A stretch of DNA of 64,000 bases. Origin: Tubulanus polymorphus (taxonomy: Eukaryota > Nemertea > Palaeonemertea > Tubulaniformes > Tubulanidae). The stretch is taken from contig NC_134034.1 of NCBI RefSeq assembly GCF_964204645.1, forward strand, positions 5,141,414-5,205,413. Direction: 5' to 3'. The position numbers were made by a program, and so were the translations under genes. This document shows positions 1-15,300 of this stretch, one piece after another. Position 1 is the first letter of the stretch, and the number at the start of each line of letters is the position of its first letter. The notes under the pieces are model-generated. The model saw only the letters and a program-made list of their open reading frames with translations, was not told the DNA's origin and searched no databases.

Positions 1-282
1 CAACATCGGATAATAATTGTAGGACAAGTAGCGATTTAAAGATTTTGCAAGCGCCACCCGTACAGCGCCCCTAGCAATCAAATTGGGAAAACGGCTCTAT
101 ATCTTTTTAGCCCTTGGCCCATATTGGCTTCACACCAAGTCTGGTCAAGATTAGAAAAGAACTGTAGCACTAGTAGCAAATTGAAGCAAAAGTTGGCGGA
201 CGGACGGACACTATGACAGACGACGACGGATAATCACTCTCACCCATCAGCTCCGCTGACCTCCAGTCACAGCGGAGCTAAA
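1..282. repeat. Repeat family with AGCTCCGCTGTG terminus (copy 1, cut by window edge)
   Basis: The right end carries CACAGCGGAGCT preceded by an imperfect inverted copy, so the terminus can fold into a hairpin, and by short GACGGACGGAC tandem sequence. The interior matches the roughly 150-bp unit repeated at 3383-4777 (phrases such as 'aggacaagtagcgatttaaag' and 'agcccttggcccata'). It lies just downstream of the last exon visible here, probably in an intron. I see no coding capacity. Confidence 0.7.
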
Positions 283-374
283 AATGTCACGAGCTACAAG
301 ACATGAATGCAATAGCTTGCTGGGACTTGAGTCCCAAGTGGGCTAAAAACTTGGTCACTGATAAATATACTTAC

Positions 375-3300
375 AAATATACTTTTATGCATTTGCAGTA
401 AAAGCGATTGTGAAGTTTGATCTCCACTGAATCCATTTTGAGCAGGCGGACTAACCAGAATAAATGGACCGTCTGTCTGTAGTTTAAATGAGATCGCTGT
501 CTCATTGAAATTGCTGAGCTTTACTCTACGAATCTGAACTGATTCAGCTAATACCTGCCAATTGATAAACAAATCAAATAAATTGATAATCAAATCAAAA
601 ACAATTCGATGAATGATTGATGAATTATATCAATTGGTAAGTGAATCAAAATAATCCAATGACTTTGTACTTTGTGTAGTAGCTATGGCACATACATTTT
701 TAACCCATTAGCACTCAGGAGTTTCACTATGCAGTGTCAATTACTCCTCAGAAAAATTAAGGGAAAATCCAAGTTCATCGCGATACTGAATAGCTCATTT
801 GCTGTTTATTTTCATGCATTACAAGTTTGCGTTATTTTGGAGTAAATAGTCAAGGCTTTCATATGATGTAAGATTTGATGAGGTGGGCCACCAAAATCGT
901 GTCCTTTTTGCCCCCTGAAATTCACCCAAACTTAGTTGGATTTTAAGTGAGCGCTCAGATCTGTCAAGTTCTTACTCCTACTACTGGAGAATTTCAAGTA
1001 GGAAGATATTGATTCCTGTATGGTATTTTGAGGACATGGGTGTCTAGTTTATCATAAGATATCGGGTTCGAATCCCGCTATAGGGCCTAACCATTTATGT
1101 GCAGCATACGAAAAAAGTGTCAGGGCAGATTCCGGCGGCTTGAGGAGTAATAGGCAGTGCGGATACGGGCGGCATGAGTGCTAAATGGGGTAATATCAAA
1201 TCTACACTATAATACCCATAGAATAAAAATTAGTCCCATGGATAAATCCCAATAGTGGTCTAGTCCCAATGGATCAATACAACTTTCTAGAAACGATGCA
1301 GAAAGAGCTTCAGTCTCCATAAATCTCGATATGACATCATCAAATCATTCAATCTAAAGCCAGGTGGACACTAGGCAATTTTTAGTTGCCAATAGAAAGA
1401 TTTTATATCGACGGCAATTTTTACAAAATCGGAGTCCGTCATCAGCGACCACACATTAGACAGTTTCTATCACCGAATCGCTGACATCCTTGCTTGCCAG
1501 GGCTTGATTCCCGTCCACTGAACCTCACGCTAACACAAACCCTGGCCGCAAACCCTTCATATGGTCTATTACATTGCCCATTTCTTGGCCAGATAGCATC
1601 CACCAGTCTGTATTTCAGTCCACCAATCAGATGCGTGGTAATTATGTAGTTAACAAACCTGCCGGCAAAAATCAATGCATCTGTTTGGCTAGATATATAG
1701 ACTGGTGGGCATTGAGTGTTAACCTGTCCACCCAAGAAATCTTGGCCTTTGTTACCATTATTATGAAGGGTGGCGGTCAGTGTTTGTGTTGACGTGAGCC
1801 CCGACAAGTGGCAATCTAACCTTGGCAATCGAGGATGAATCGCAGGTCGCGAAGTGGTGCCACATGATTACGAAATGGCCGCATTTCATTTTCGGCTGTG
1901 GGGGTCGCCATTTTGTGAATGCACATGATTTCTACATTGGAGCTGATTGGCTGTTTTTGATTGGATTCAAAGCGATTCGTCGCTAGTAGCCGCACACTAG
2001 GCGATTTGCTGCCGATCCTCTGCCATCTTGTCGCCGAAAATCTAGCACGCCAGATACTGAGCGATCTTGTCGCCGGCAATGATTTGTCGGCCGACAATGG
2101 TCACCAGTGACCGCACAATACGTGATATCCCAGCCATTTTGTCGCTTGCAATGAAAATCGCCAAGAAATTGCCCAGTGTGCGCCCGGCTTTAGTCATGGC
2201 CTCCACTGAAGGTAGTGATATGTGAGCTAACCACTATGGCTAATTTAGGCACATGAATACAATTCATAAGATTCATATATACCTATTCCGAAAGTGGATT
2301 AAATCATCCTTCCGAGATATGAACATATATCTAGGAAACCTATAACAAGGAAATAGATTGCCCATGTTATTGCTAGTCAAAGCAAAGACATGTCATTCGC
2401 TCAAGACTTCAAAATTAAAAACATGTCAAATTCCAATTTATTTGCGGTTGCTTTCTCTTTACCCACGAGCCAAAACTTTGACTATTGTAATTGAGAATAC
2501 AATGCAGTGATTTTACTAATGGGAGAAATTTTGGGATGGTTTGATGGGAAAAAAAGAATTTTGATACAACTAAGCTACATGTATCTTCAATCATTGTTCT
2601 CGCAGCTTCTTACAGTATTTGGAACCAAGCCTCTCAATTTGCATAATAAAGGGTCATGGTTTTGATGATTTTGTAGTGAGATCAATGATTATCTGATCTT
2701 ATTCATCAACTAAGCAAGTTACAAATAACAATGTTTTCATGCACATATTCGTTGCAAGAAAAACAGATTATGGGTAAAATTGGAGAATCAGTAGAAGCAA
2801 ATTTTAATCTTTACCTGAGGATCTCCAGATTTCGATATGTGAAGTAATTCGCTGAGAGCATTTTGAAACATCATGTTGTCATCATCCAGGCATTCAATAG
2901 TTAAACAAGCTGGTTTAACACGAGTTGTAAAATCTATCGATAATTGATCAACATCATATGTCTGTTTACGTCTTACATAACCAGGCAACAATGCATCCTA
3001 CAATATAAACAGTTCTTATACATCTTTTATGTTAGAATTTTGACGCCACCCTTTAAAGACAATCTAGAAGTGTCATCTTTTCATTTTCAGTCGTAGGGGC
3101 ACATATATATAGCTAACTAGAAACAAAAATGGTTCATGTTCCCCTGATACACATCCTATTGCGTACACATTTTCTTGCGCAAATTCAAAACTAAACTAAA
3201 CATACATGTATTAGATTTCAACACATTTTGATATATATAATGTGAAACCAAATGCACTTCCTGGCTGTGCCATACTGCCTCAAGACATTCACAATCTTTG

Positions 3301-6300
3301 AAAATGTTGGCATAATAGCTTATGGTTCATTTGTTAGTTCATTTATAATTGAAGTTCTTAACAAGCAGCCTGTCGGCTGATATAGCTCTGCTGTTTTATA
3401 AGATTTTACAAGGACCACATACACCTCGTACTCAAGTGTTCAAATCCATAAAACAGCTCAATAACTTTATAGCCCTCAGCCCAAAGTATCTACATACCAA
3501 GCTTTGTCAAGATCGGATAATGATTGTACCACTAGTAGCAATTGAAATATTTTACAAGTGTGAACTGTACAGCACCTCCTAGAGGTCAAATTGTGAAAAC
3601 GGCTCAATCACATGTTAGCCCTTGGCCCATAATATTGAAACAACAATTTTCTTCAAGATTGGACAATAGTTCTAGGAACGAGTAGCGATTTGAAGATTTT
3701 ACAAGCGCCATGCGTACAGCACCCCCTAACGGTCAAATTTTGAAAACGGCGTTATAACTTTTTTCCCTTGGCCCATGGTATCTACATACCAAGTTTCGTC
3801 AACGTCGGACTGTAATTGTAGGCCAGGTAGCAAGTTCAAGATTTTACAAGTGTGACCTGTACAGCGGTCGAATTAGGATAACGGCCCTATAACATTTTGT
3901 CCCTTGGCCTGTACTATCTATATAACAAGTTTTCGTCAAGATCGGATTATAATTGTAGGAAAAGTAGCTATTTAAAGAACTTACAAGCACCACTCGTACA
4001 ACGCCCCTAGAGATTAAATTTGGAAAGCCGTTCTATAACTTTTTAGCCCATAGTATCTACAAACCATATTTTGTCAACAGCAGACTATAATTGTAAGACT
4101 ATTGATGGCGTTCCATAGACTAGTAACGATTAAAAAATTCTACCAATGTGGCCTGTACAGCACCCCCTAAAGGTCAAATTGGGAAACGGCTCAATAAAAT
4201 TTCATCCCTTGGCCTGTAGAATCTAAAAACCATGTTGTCTCAAGATCAGATTATAATTAGGACAAGTAGCGATTTAAAGATTTTATAAGCGCCACCTGTA
4301 CAGCGCCCAGTGTATTCGGAAAACCGCTCTATAACCTTTTAGCCTTTGGCCCATAGTAACTAATTCCAAGTTTCGTCAACATTGGACTACAACCGTACGA
4401 CAAGTAGCCATTTAAACATTTTACAAGTGTGACCTGTACAGCGCCCCCTAATGGTCAAATAAGGAAGATGGCTCTATAACATTTCGTCCCTATATCTATA
4501 AACCAAGTTTTGTCAAGATCGGATTATAATTTTAGGAAAAGTAGCGATTTAAAGATTTTAAAAGCGCCACCCACACAGCGCCCCCTTGAGATCAAATTGG
4601 GAAAACGGCTCTATAAAATTTTAGCCCTTGGCCCATATTAGCTTCATACCAAGTTTGGTCAAGATTAGAATAGAACTGTAGCACTAGTAGCAAATTGAAC
4701 CAAAAGTTGACGGACAGACGACGACGGACATCACTCTAACCCGTCAGCCCCGCGGACCTTCGGTCACAGCGGAGCTAATAAATGTGAAGATTAGACAATC
4801 AAAAGATATTTACTTTATCTTCTAAACTCAAAAATCCAAGGGCATAACCAATCAAATCCATATCCTCCATTACACTTTCGTTGTCAGGTGGGGTGAAGGT
4901 TACTGTAACTAACGAATACCCCCTAGCAGGAACATGCTGTAATATATAAACAAATCATTAAATATATTTCAATATTTGTTTCAGACAAATTGCAGTTAAG
5001 CTCGAGGGATTAATTCATCTGAATTGTTAATCTTTTTGCCCTCAACCAGCAGAGCGTCCCACAGGCATTATTAGCGCTCTGAAATTTCTTTTCTTTCTGA
5101 TAAAAGGGGTCAGTGGGTACACTGATCACTAGAGGCAAAGAGTATCTCCTATAATAGTCGTCATAATTCTAATTACCACTTGGTTTGGAGAAATCGAAAA
5201 TGGAGATGATGATTCAATCCCTTCATGAAGCCGATAATTCACAGAAATAAGTTTATTAACAGTCGTCGAAGCTTTCTCACAGTCGTCATCATCGTCTATG
5301 TCAACCGATGCAGCAGATGACGCCGGAGGACAGATCGACCCGACAGCTTTTTGACTGACTGTATCTGGTGAATCGGGAATGAAACCAGTCGGTGCTCGCT
5401 CTATTTTCTCTGGTTCCGCTGAAATCCATCAAAAGACCATCAGTCAAAGAATGACGATTTGGAAAATTTATGAATACAGGCACTTTTTAATCAATGACAC
5501 AATTAATGATCATAAATATCTATTTCATATCGAAATGTTCATAATATTTCATAGTCCATCAAAAGAAATCCATCAGTCAAAGAATGACGATTTGGAAAAT
5601 TTATGAATACAGGCACTTTTTAATCAATGACACAATTAATGATAATAGATATCTATTTCATATCGGATTGTTCATAATATTTCATATCTCTTACTACATG
5701 AAATACTTAATAATAATCACAATAATAATAATGATTTGATATAATTCATGGGAGGTTGAGGAGGTTTTTTGGTTACTTACGTGTATTTGATGGAATAATT
5801 TCGTTGCCGTCTTCATCAATGGGAGGAAATGGTCTGCCATATGTAACGATTAAATCAATAATTTGATGATCGTCAGCTTGCATATTGTACATCTGCCAGT
5901 CAAGTCGGATGTCGCAAGGACTTGTATTATTCACTCGAATCTGCCGTGAAATAGCTTTAACTCCTGAAACGTGTGTGCCAAATCGAATGATCGGACGTTG
6001 GCCTGGACTCGCTGCAGTCAGCTGGAAATTTAACGGGTTACCCATGACACCCATTGTAACAGGAATAACCTGATTGAGGTCGTCAATCGTACAGATAATT
6101 TTATCCGCATACATCCCCCACATGTCACAGTAAGCCTTTACTTCAACTTTTAGTTCACCTGAAAGGAATAGAAAAAAAAAATTTTCGGCTGAGTTCAATC
6201 CCCAAATTATCCACCTAAGAATGAGATCAAGTTTATGTTTAGGTGATAGGGTGGTTCAGGTGGTTCATGTTTGAGTTCGGAATGAGCCTTTGAAAAAGAA

Positions 6301-9300
6301 AATGGTCAAAATTCAGATATACAGTAGAGTATGCTGATATACACACATTTAGAAGTCCATGTGCATTTAGGTGCCAGTAAATTTACATATTATTATGACT
6401 GCCCGATGATTTGGATTTCATGAGTTGGACTCAAATAAAATGTGCTGGCCACTCACCGAAAGGTTGTAAAGTAGAATTTGCAGGAGTTATCACAAATGCT
6501 GCTCCTAAACCTGCCGATAAGATCGCTCTAGAAATCTCTGCCTGAGCACGGGCCTCGGATTTACTGCTTGGATCAGTGATATTTGCAGTTTTACGCAACA
6601 GTCCACGACTAAAACACAGAAGACAGCCAGGAAAAACTATAAAATTCTTGATAAACTTTTTTTAATGAATATTATGGATATTCATGTGTATCCTAAAAAA
6701 TCTCAAGGTGATGGTAATAAGCCATAACAATGGTAACACTACATTTTTGGTAAGCATGCAATAGGCAATGTGCATTTCTATGATTTTTTATTATAATTCC
6801 TGTAGATGGAAAAAACAAGGTTTACTTTCAGTCTAACTTACGTTTTGTTTGGCGAGTCTCGCTTCTCCCCTCGACTAGTGGATGGCGGTGTCGGTGGTTT
6901 ACCGGAGAAATGTTCGACTCGAGTGGAAAATGAGGCTGCTATCGCGGAATTATTTCTAATGATGATATTTCGAGTAACGACTGAATTCAATGCGACTGAA
7001 TCTCCAAAATCTACAGTCAAATCATCCCTTATACTGAAAAAACGAGGGAACAAGATTTTTGAAAGAAAATTCTAGTAATGACCTTTTTCAAGATGTAAGA
7101 AATTATTGCAGTTTTGACTTCTGCATACAAAAAACACATTTAACATCAGCATCGGAACTGATCTTCAATGTGGCTCACAATTCAGATGATTCCCAGCCAA
7201 AAAAAATTGTAACGATATACAAATTGAAAGAAAAGGTCAGTGCGCATCATTTCAAGACAAATTTTTTTGGGGTTTTAGAATGCTGGTTTCAGCTAGGAGC
7301 CTAGTGTCTGATGTCCATGATGATGAGGGTCCAGAGGGTTACATTTGGAAACCGAAAAATCCCTGATCACAGTACCTGGAATCTTCATTGAGACTAATAT
7401 AGCTGACATCTAAACCTCTGACATCAGCTGTTAGGGCAAGAACCAATGGATTGTCCATGCCACCAATTGAACATGGGATTTTAACATTCGAAATCTCCAT
7501 CACTGAGAGACCAGTAAAATTAACTTGGATGCTACGTTTTTCCCTTGGTCCAAGATTTCCCTGGCTCTCAGCTAACTCCACAGTACATTGATCACTATGA
7601 GTCCCTTCAACCTACAAAACAAATAAGTTAACCCTTTGGTTACTGGATGAATTACCACAACGCACAACATACTTTTTTGGACCAGATTAACACTGGGTAA
7701 AATGCACCAATAGAGGTCCAACTTTTAAACTGCTGTAAATTTTACTCAATAAAGATATCTCTACACTGTAAAAGACTAGAGGTCCATAAACACCATGCCA
7801 TTTAAAGTAGTTTGAAATGCTCAATAATCTGACAATTTCAATATTTATTGCCCCCTCATGACCACAAGGACCTATCACATCATTTGGACTGCGATTAGAA
7901 GCATAGAAAAGGTTAATATGATGGACATAGTAATCTACGGTGTCTTTATGAATATCAACAATGAAACACAAAATTGTATTCTGACTTTCCGGGCGGTCAT
8001 TTTGCACTGGACCTCCAAAAATTTACCCACCCAGTGGACCCCTCCTTTTTCAGCACCATTCTATGTCTATAGCAATAAACTACTGCTTAGTGAAGTTCAA
8101 ATGCCCTACATCCAATAGTTTGTTAGTATTAAAGTTATTAACCCATTAGCACTCAGGAATTCCACTATGTACCGTCTAATTCAAGGGAAAATCCAAGTTT
8201 ATCACGATACCGAATTTCATTTACTGTTTGCTGTTTATTTTCATGCATTATTTCATGTTATTTTAGAGCAAATAATCGAGGCTTTCATACGATATAAGAT
8301 TTAATGAGGTGGGTCACCGAAATTGTGTCCTTTTGAATATTCAAAAATATGCAAGGTGCCTCTTTTGCAGAAGAATAGTGGGTACTTATGTCTGTCATCT
8401 TGATTCCTATAGACTATAGGTCTACATCACACCGTATCAGAAATTTCCCTTGTGGAAGAAAACTAAATTCTGTCTGCAGATGGACGGTCAAACAGGGGAC
8501 AAAAAGTGAACGCAATAGTGCGCTGGAACTAAAGTTCCAAGTGGGTAAAGAAGAAGATTTGACAGGGAGAAGAGAACATAAGGGAGAAAAAGGATAAAGT
8601 TGGTGGGGTTCACTATACCTGCAGCCATTTAAAGTTGGTTTCAAGAAGCGTTTGATTGAACAAAATAACTTCCTGTGTAACAGTCACTCCAACATAGACA
8701 TCCCTTAGATCCAACTGACAAGACTGTAAACAAACTTTTGGGACTTGAACCTCAGCAAACGTAGCCAAATGTCTGAAAATTGAGAATTTGAAAATTCTTA
8801 CCCTGTAAAACTTAGATACATTGGATTATGAGTAAATATAGAAGGTCTAGATAAACATATCCGCTGTAGTCTTCATCTTCTTTAGGAGAGGCAACCATTG
8901 ACATAAGACCCTATAGCCTATGACCTAACTAGCATTTGGCACTATTTTCAGCCAGGTATACGTGTAGATAGTAACAACAAGCAGTGTTCTCCATTAGGGG
9001 TCCCATTAGGACAGCCTGCCCCTTTAATTTTCATGTCCACCCCATGAAAAGATTAGCCGCCCCTGTAGCCGACATAGGTTGAAAATCTGTCAGTGACAAT
9101 CTTCGATCAGATAGCATTACACATTTAACAGATATTTCTGCGATCAGATTTTCGCGAAAGAGCTCATACAAATTTTAACGAGGCCCTCTTTCAAAATTCA
9201 GCTTCGTAGGGGTTGGAGAATAGATAATGCTCTGATGAATGATTTGTATGAATATATACTTTGCATATAGTCGCATGGTCAAATAGCCTTAGCTCTGGAA

Positions 9301-12300
9301 ACCATGTCATTTAAATTTGCTCCATTTGTATAGTAATAGGCTCAGCCTATGGCTGGCCTAATAAATAAATGCTTGCTGAGCTTTATTGACAAATCTAGTT
9401 ATATGAATGGAAGAACATCGAACTATTTTATGAATGTAGGACTGCCAATCTCCATCAGAAAAGTGCTTCAAGCAAACTGCCAATGATCGCTTTCTAGCCA
9501 AAGGCTATAAAAATTACAGAACTTACACTAGTTTATTATGACCCCAAATGCTGGGAAAGTACATCTGAGCACCTAATACAAAATTTTTACAGGAGAGGGC
9601 CTCAGACCCCCGTTCCCGATTATTGAAAGGGGTCATCCTCTCCTACCTCCAATGTATCATGGTTGTGCTAACATTTGTATTGGAGAAAATCAATTGGAGC
9701 CATAGAGACCTTTGAGGTTTCAATGCCAAAATCAATAAGGGTTTATCTTCCCACAGGTACAACCTGCACATCATGGTTGTGCTTCAATCCAGGAAGAAAG
9801 ACACTAAATATTTGGATGGATTTATGAAAGCTGTGGGTACTGGAGTGTGTAATGGGTAGTGTAGTGTGATCTGTGTGCATTTGTGGCCAGCACACAGATA
9901 ACCTTGTTCATTGGGGTTTGGTCCAGGACTCGCGAGATTTTCAACAACACGGAAGTAACGTGTAATTAATGATGACTTGAATTGCATGACTACCTACCAC
10001 CCCTCATTATTGTTGGAAAACTAAACGTTCCGCACAGACTAAAAATTAGTAATAACATTTTAGAAATGGCCAAAATTTTAACTTAGGTTCTATCTCATTT
10101 TTATTTTACAATTGCGATTGATATAATTTTTTTTTAAACGGCTGTTAAGGCTTCATGTTTCGTCTGTAATTCACTGCAAATAGTTACGCAACTACGCACA
10201 TTTCAGTGTTTTTGGCAGCTGTACACTCAATCGGCACCGTTCGTGACTAGCTTCACTGCGGCATTATCATTAATTAACATCGCCATATCACATCATCAAC
10301 TTATATTGTGCCTTATAACCCTAACAGCCGAAATAATTGAAATGCACACACGATTTCTATCATTGAAAATTGAGAGAGTGGCCATGTTTGTGTTTGCTGT
10401 TTCGCGCAAATCCCGCACGGTGGCGCAACCGCGCGGAGTGGGGCCGATACGTCTAGAAATATAATCATAACTAGGGGTCCAAGGACACCATGCCCACTTG
10501 GGTCTTAAGTTCCAAGTGGGCTAAAAGCTAAAGGGAACAGTTGGGATTGCTACCGTGGAGTGGGGAATGAATGATAATAGTAGTAATCATTGATCTGTTT
10601 GTATACTACTTATCAGACCCTGTTTGTGATTTCTCTCTCTCTTTTGACTTTAATGATTATAGAATTACAATTATCATTCATCATTTCTATTCATCACATA
10701 ATTTAATTATTCATTATCATTATCATCATAATCATTATTATTCAATCTATCTATCATCTTTAACTAGCAAATTTACTTAAAATTTAATATCATTGGCCAT
10801 TGTATCTGATTACTAATTATGACTATCCTGATGATTGTTTTATATTAGTGTATATCACCTTCTTACTTTCTCATTTGCTCATTTCTAATATCATTACTGC
10901 TGTCGTTATCGTTTTTGAATCTTTTTCCCCCTTTTTGCCCATAATCTTTGTTTTGAAAAAATGTGTTTAAAAAGAGACAAATAAATATCATTATATGTCC
11001 TAGAGCAACAGTAAAATGTTCGAAATTACTCACACCTCATTTCCATCGTCGACTGAAAGTTCAAACACAGTATTCACCGTTTTAACGCTCGTTGGTTGGA
11101 ATCGAACTTCAATCATTTTCTCCTCCAAGGGGCGCAGTTCACCAGCGCTTGGATCAAACTTGAATTCACTTTCAGCCATCGGGTCGAGCAGAGCAGCACA
11201 GGCTGGTGATTCTTGTAATGTCCATTTCGCTTGTAAACTCGACAGATTTCTAATCGTGAATGTTTGACCAACGGTTTCTCCTAATCTGACCAGACCAAAA
11301 TTCAAATCGGGCACGTCAATTACAACCTCTGGACCCTTTGAAAAAGAAAACAAAATTGGATATCATAACGGCTAAGCCTGTTCAAATGATTGTGGTTGCC
11401 AACTTCTTGTCAAAACTGGACCCTGTGAAACATCGATAGCCTCATCTACACGAGAGCAATGGTCTCAGTATAACTAAACCTGAGACTAGCCTCGACACTA
11501 CAAGTATGTAGAGTCTACACGACGATCAATAGCGCTTGATAATTTTTCGATTATGAATAAATTACTCGCATCAGTAAGCAAGTGTTGTTTGTTCACTTCT
11601 GGGTTTGGAAAAGTACAATCAGTATATGAATGGAATCATGCCTGCAGATCCCCAGAGCTCCAAACATTGAGTAAAGCCTTCGTTTCAATGTATTCCCTAA
11701 AAGACCCTGTTTAGTCGTGATGAAGAATTGTAATTAGATTGGAAATGATATGAATCAACCACGTGGAGAAGCAACTGGACATAAACAAAACCAGTGGAGG
11801 CATCTATCATGGAGTTCAAACACTAACAAATACCAGTAAACCTGAAACTGCCGTCTGTATGGTCTTGAGAGTAGACTCCCTATAGGCTCTAGTCTCAAAA
11901 TCCAGAGACAAAAAGGCTTACAAGTTATCATTAGTGCACTGGACCCAGTTGTACAGTTAGAATTAACTCTTGAGTAAAGATAAGGTAATTAACTCTTGAG
12001 TAAAGATAAGGTCATTTTCAATGTAGTAAAACTCTAGTACAGCTAAATGTAACCATAGCTGTGGAAGCAGGTAGGGGAGTTCACCCATAAGGAAGTAATC
12101 AGCACAGTTAGATGAATGCATGCATACCTTCATTTCAGCTTCAATCTTTAAGTAAATTGGTTCCTCCAGGTTTTCCACAAAACATGTCAAAGTTTCTGAA
12201 ATCTTACCAGGTTCTGTTCCAGACACTATCACCTCCAAAAAACAACTTGTCATTCCATCTGTAAAACAAGATAATACCAGTTTTTTTACACTCAAAGCTT

Positions 12301-15300
12301 ATCAATCATTCAATGTCTTTAAAGTAGTGTTTTTTGTAAACCAGTTCCTACTTAAACCACTTGGTTAATGCATCTCATGGCAATATTGAATAAATTCCGA
12401 GGTCTGAAGTTTGATCCGGTACATTTTATCACCATTTCCACAATTTTTGACAACACAAATGCTACTTACCTAATTCACCAATAGGTGGCTCTACGAATGC
12501 AAGATTTGTACCATTAGTAAAATCCCATTGGAATAGTATTGGTGACATGCTGTGATTGTTGAATTGAAATATTCGTCTAGCGGTCGATCCGATTGTCAAC
12601 TTGCCAGGGAATATAACAGCAGATGGATTTATAGTGACACTCAGTGGAACGCATTTACCAACCACTTCTACTTCTAGAACGGTGGCATCTTGGATTGATG
12701 TTTGAAGAGGACCGGCTGAAAATGACACAGACAACTTTATCAATCCCTATTTATTTCAAGACTGTGTTATTTGTCAAAAAATTAGATATTTAGAACCCAT
12801 AGGCCTATATACAGTATGATAATATTTAATCTAGTTCATTTTGCTTGAAGAACCCAGATGAATTGGGTGTTACATTCGTGCATTTTGTTCATACCTAATT
12901 TATTGTTCTCATCAGTTGATGCTTCATGAATCATCGGAATTTCGTGTAAGACCAGGTGTAAAACACTGTGGAAATCTCTCACTTCTGGTGGAGCAAACAC
13001 GACCAAGAACTCCGCCTCCATACCCGCTGCTAAAACACCCTCCGCTGGCTCAACCATGAAACTATGATCGATGAATCGTTCGACTGGAAGTTCGAGATCA
13101 CCGGTTTCGCGAGCGGACGGAGAAACCAAGTGTGGCTTCGTCACTTTCCAACTGAATGGTAAATCGATATTTGCCGCGTTGCGAATTTTCATTCGTCGTT
13201 GAAGGTAAGTGAAAGGGTTCAAATCATCGAACACATAATAATGCTGGGCAGCAACGTCCCGCCACGCTCCTGGTAATGGTGATTTCAGTCCACCTTCGAT
13301 ATCAACTAATTCAACTCTAGCAATTTGTCCAATGCCTCTTATGGTATAATTTCGAACCTGACAGTTATCACAGATCATGCAGATATTTCGCTGGTAGGTT
13401 TCAATGCCTGTCGGCTGAAAGACTACTTCCAATAGTGTGCTTTCTCCGCTCTTCAAATCAAAAACAGATGGAGAGATTGAAAATGGGGCCACCTGTAGGC
13501 ATTCCGGATTCACAGCAGTCTGAAAAATGAAAAAAATATAGTAAATTGAAACAGAATTTCATAGAATCTGAGGGCAACATGATGGAACAGATATAGTTAA
13601 GTAACTGAATTCAGCCCTCATCACGTGTTAGTTTTGAATGCATTCAAAACTCAAGCGCGAGGAAATACATCATTCGTCCAAAATTGAGAACGACATGATA
13701 ATGATCTCCAATGAATGTCAGATCCATTAAGTACAATGCTTTAGACTGAGTCATGAATCTGATGATAGTTATTTCTCAAGAACATAATGAAAGCATCTAA
13801 TATTATATTCATCTAATACTATATTTCATACTCCGATTTGCGATTCCAGAGAAGAAATATTAGACCAAACACTTTAGGCTTGAGCCAAATGAGATGACAG
13901 CATGAAATGTTTTAGCAAAATTTACACCCCCTTCTAGGAAGCCAGTAGAACATACCAAACATACGTGTCCCCTTCATCACTTAACATCAAGTTATGATGT
14001 TAGTACTCAAACCCTATTGCTTTTGAACGCTTCCTGGTGGTAATAAACCTCTACTAGGTGGTGCTCCGGTAGATTTTATGAGAGAATATGAAGGCTTCAT
14101 AAACTTATGACAAGTCTTGTGATAAAACACATGCCTAGTGACCTAGATACATAGGCCTATTGGATTATCAATTAGGATTTTATTCAAAATAAATGATGCA
14201 GAAATAATATTCTCAATATTTTCATGGAGTCTGTGGAAGAGAAAACGAAGGTAACATCTGTGCAGTCCTAAGTGCACAGGAGTCACCCGAACGCAACATT
14301 ACCCACTAGTACAATATTGTTCAAGATCAGGTTCTATGATTTCATATTTCTGTGGAAAATATGGTTAAAATAAATTTTGTTATGTCATCATATCAATGAA
14401 AACAAGCTATCTATGTCAGCATGGAAATTGGCTCTTTTTGAGGATTACAATTTTTTAAGGTTTAGATTCCAGAAAACTTCCGAGGCAATTTCGATTCCAA
14501 GATGGCTGACATTGGTCACATGACCTCAATGCACCAATCTTAACCAACGAAAATTAACCCGAAAAGTAGCTCTATGTCATATCTTAATTGTTGGTGTATA
14601 GTTTGTTTATTAAGGTTGAGTAGATTCTGAATAATGCAAAATTAACTAATACACTTGTTTACCCAATAATCATCTCAGTATTATATAATGTAATGTAAAA
14701 TGGCCAGCATGGAAAGGGTTGATATTTTCATGCTGTAGGTGATGTGTAGAGATAGATAACTAGTTGCTTTGCGGTATGGTGTACTGTATGAGGACATGAA
14801 ACTTTCTAAGAAATTCTTATATGGAATCCCCATATCATGCATGGCCTGATAAATCGTTTGCTTGCAGTATGGGGTTCTCGCCAACAAAGGGTTAACAAAC
14901 CTTGAAATTAGTTGCAGGCCAGGATTCTTCATTGAGTAAACAGAATCGACCATCTCCTCCAGAATTCTTAACAGTAATGTGGGAAACTCGACACGCACCG
15001 GTCAAACAAAATCCAACATCTATTACTTCAGGGACTGAAAAATTTAAGACGATTAAGCTGATTTGCCAATTATCGTGAGTTGAAAATGTCAAGGAAGTTT
15101 TCATATTCAACCAGAAAGAAACTTTCCATGATGGGTTTCGGTATTGACTTTAAAAGTGAATGGAAATAACCGTGTTGATGCGGTGCATGTTTAATCCATA
15201 CTATCAAGGTAAAACGTTAGTGAGTATACTTACCATGACCACTGGTTACAGTCTGCTCTCACCACAGGTATAGAATACATGCAATATACCTCCTCGGCAC

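Noticed and set aside
1020-1090. tRNA-like segment with GGTTCGAATCC
   Set aside because: The T-arm is plausible but no acceptor stem or D-arm can be drawn, so it is at most a SINE remnant.
1442-1828. 128-codon ORF on the minus strand
   Set aside because: It has no domain signature, lies inside a DLEC1 intron and overlaps opposite-strand ORFs of similar length; probably chance.
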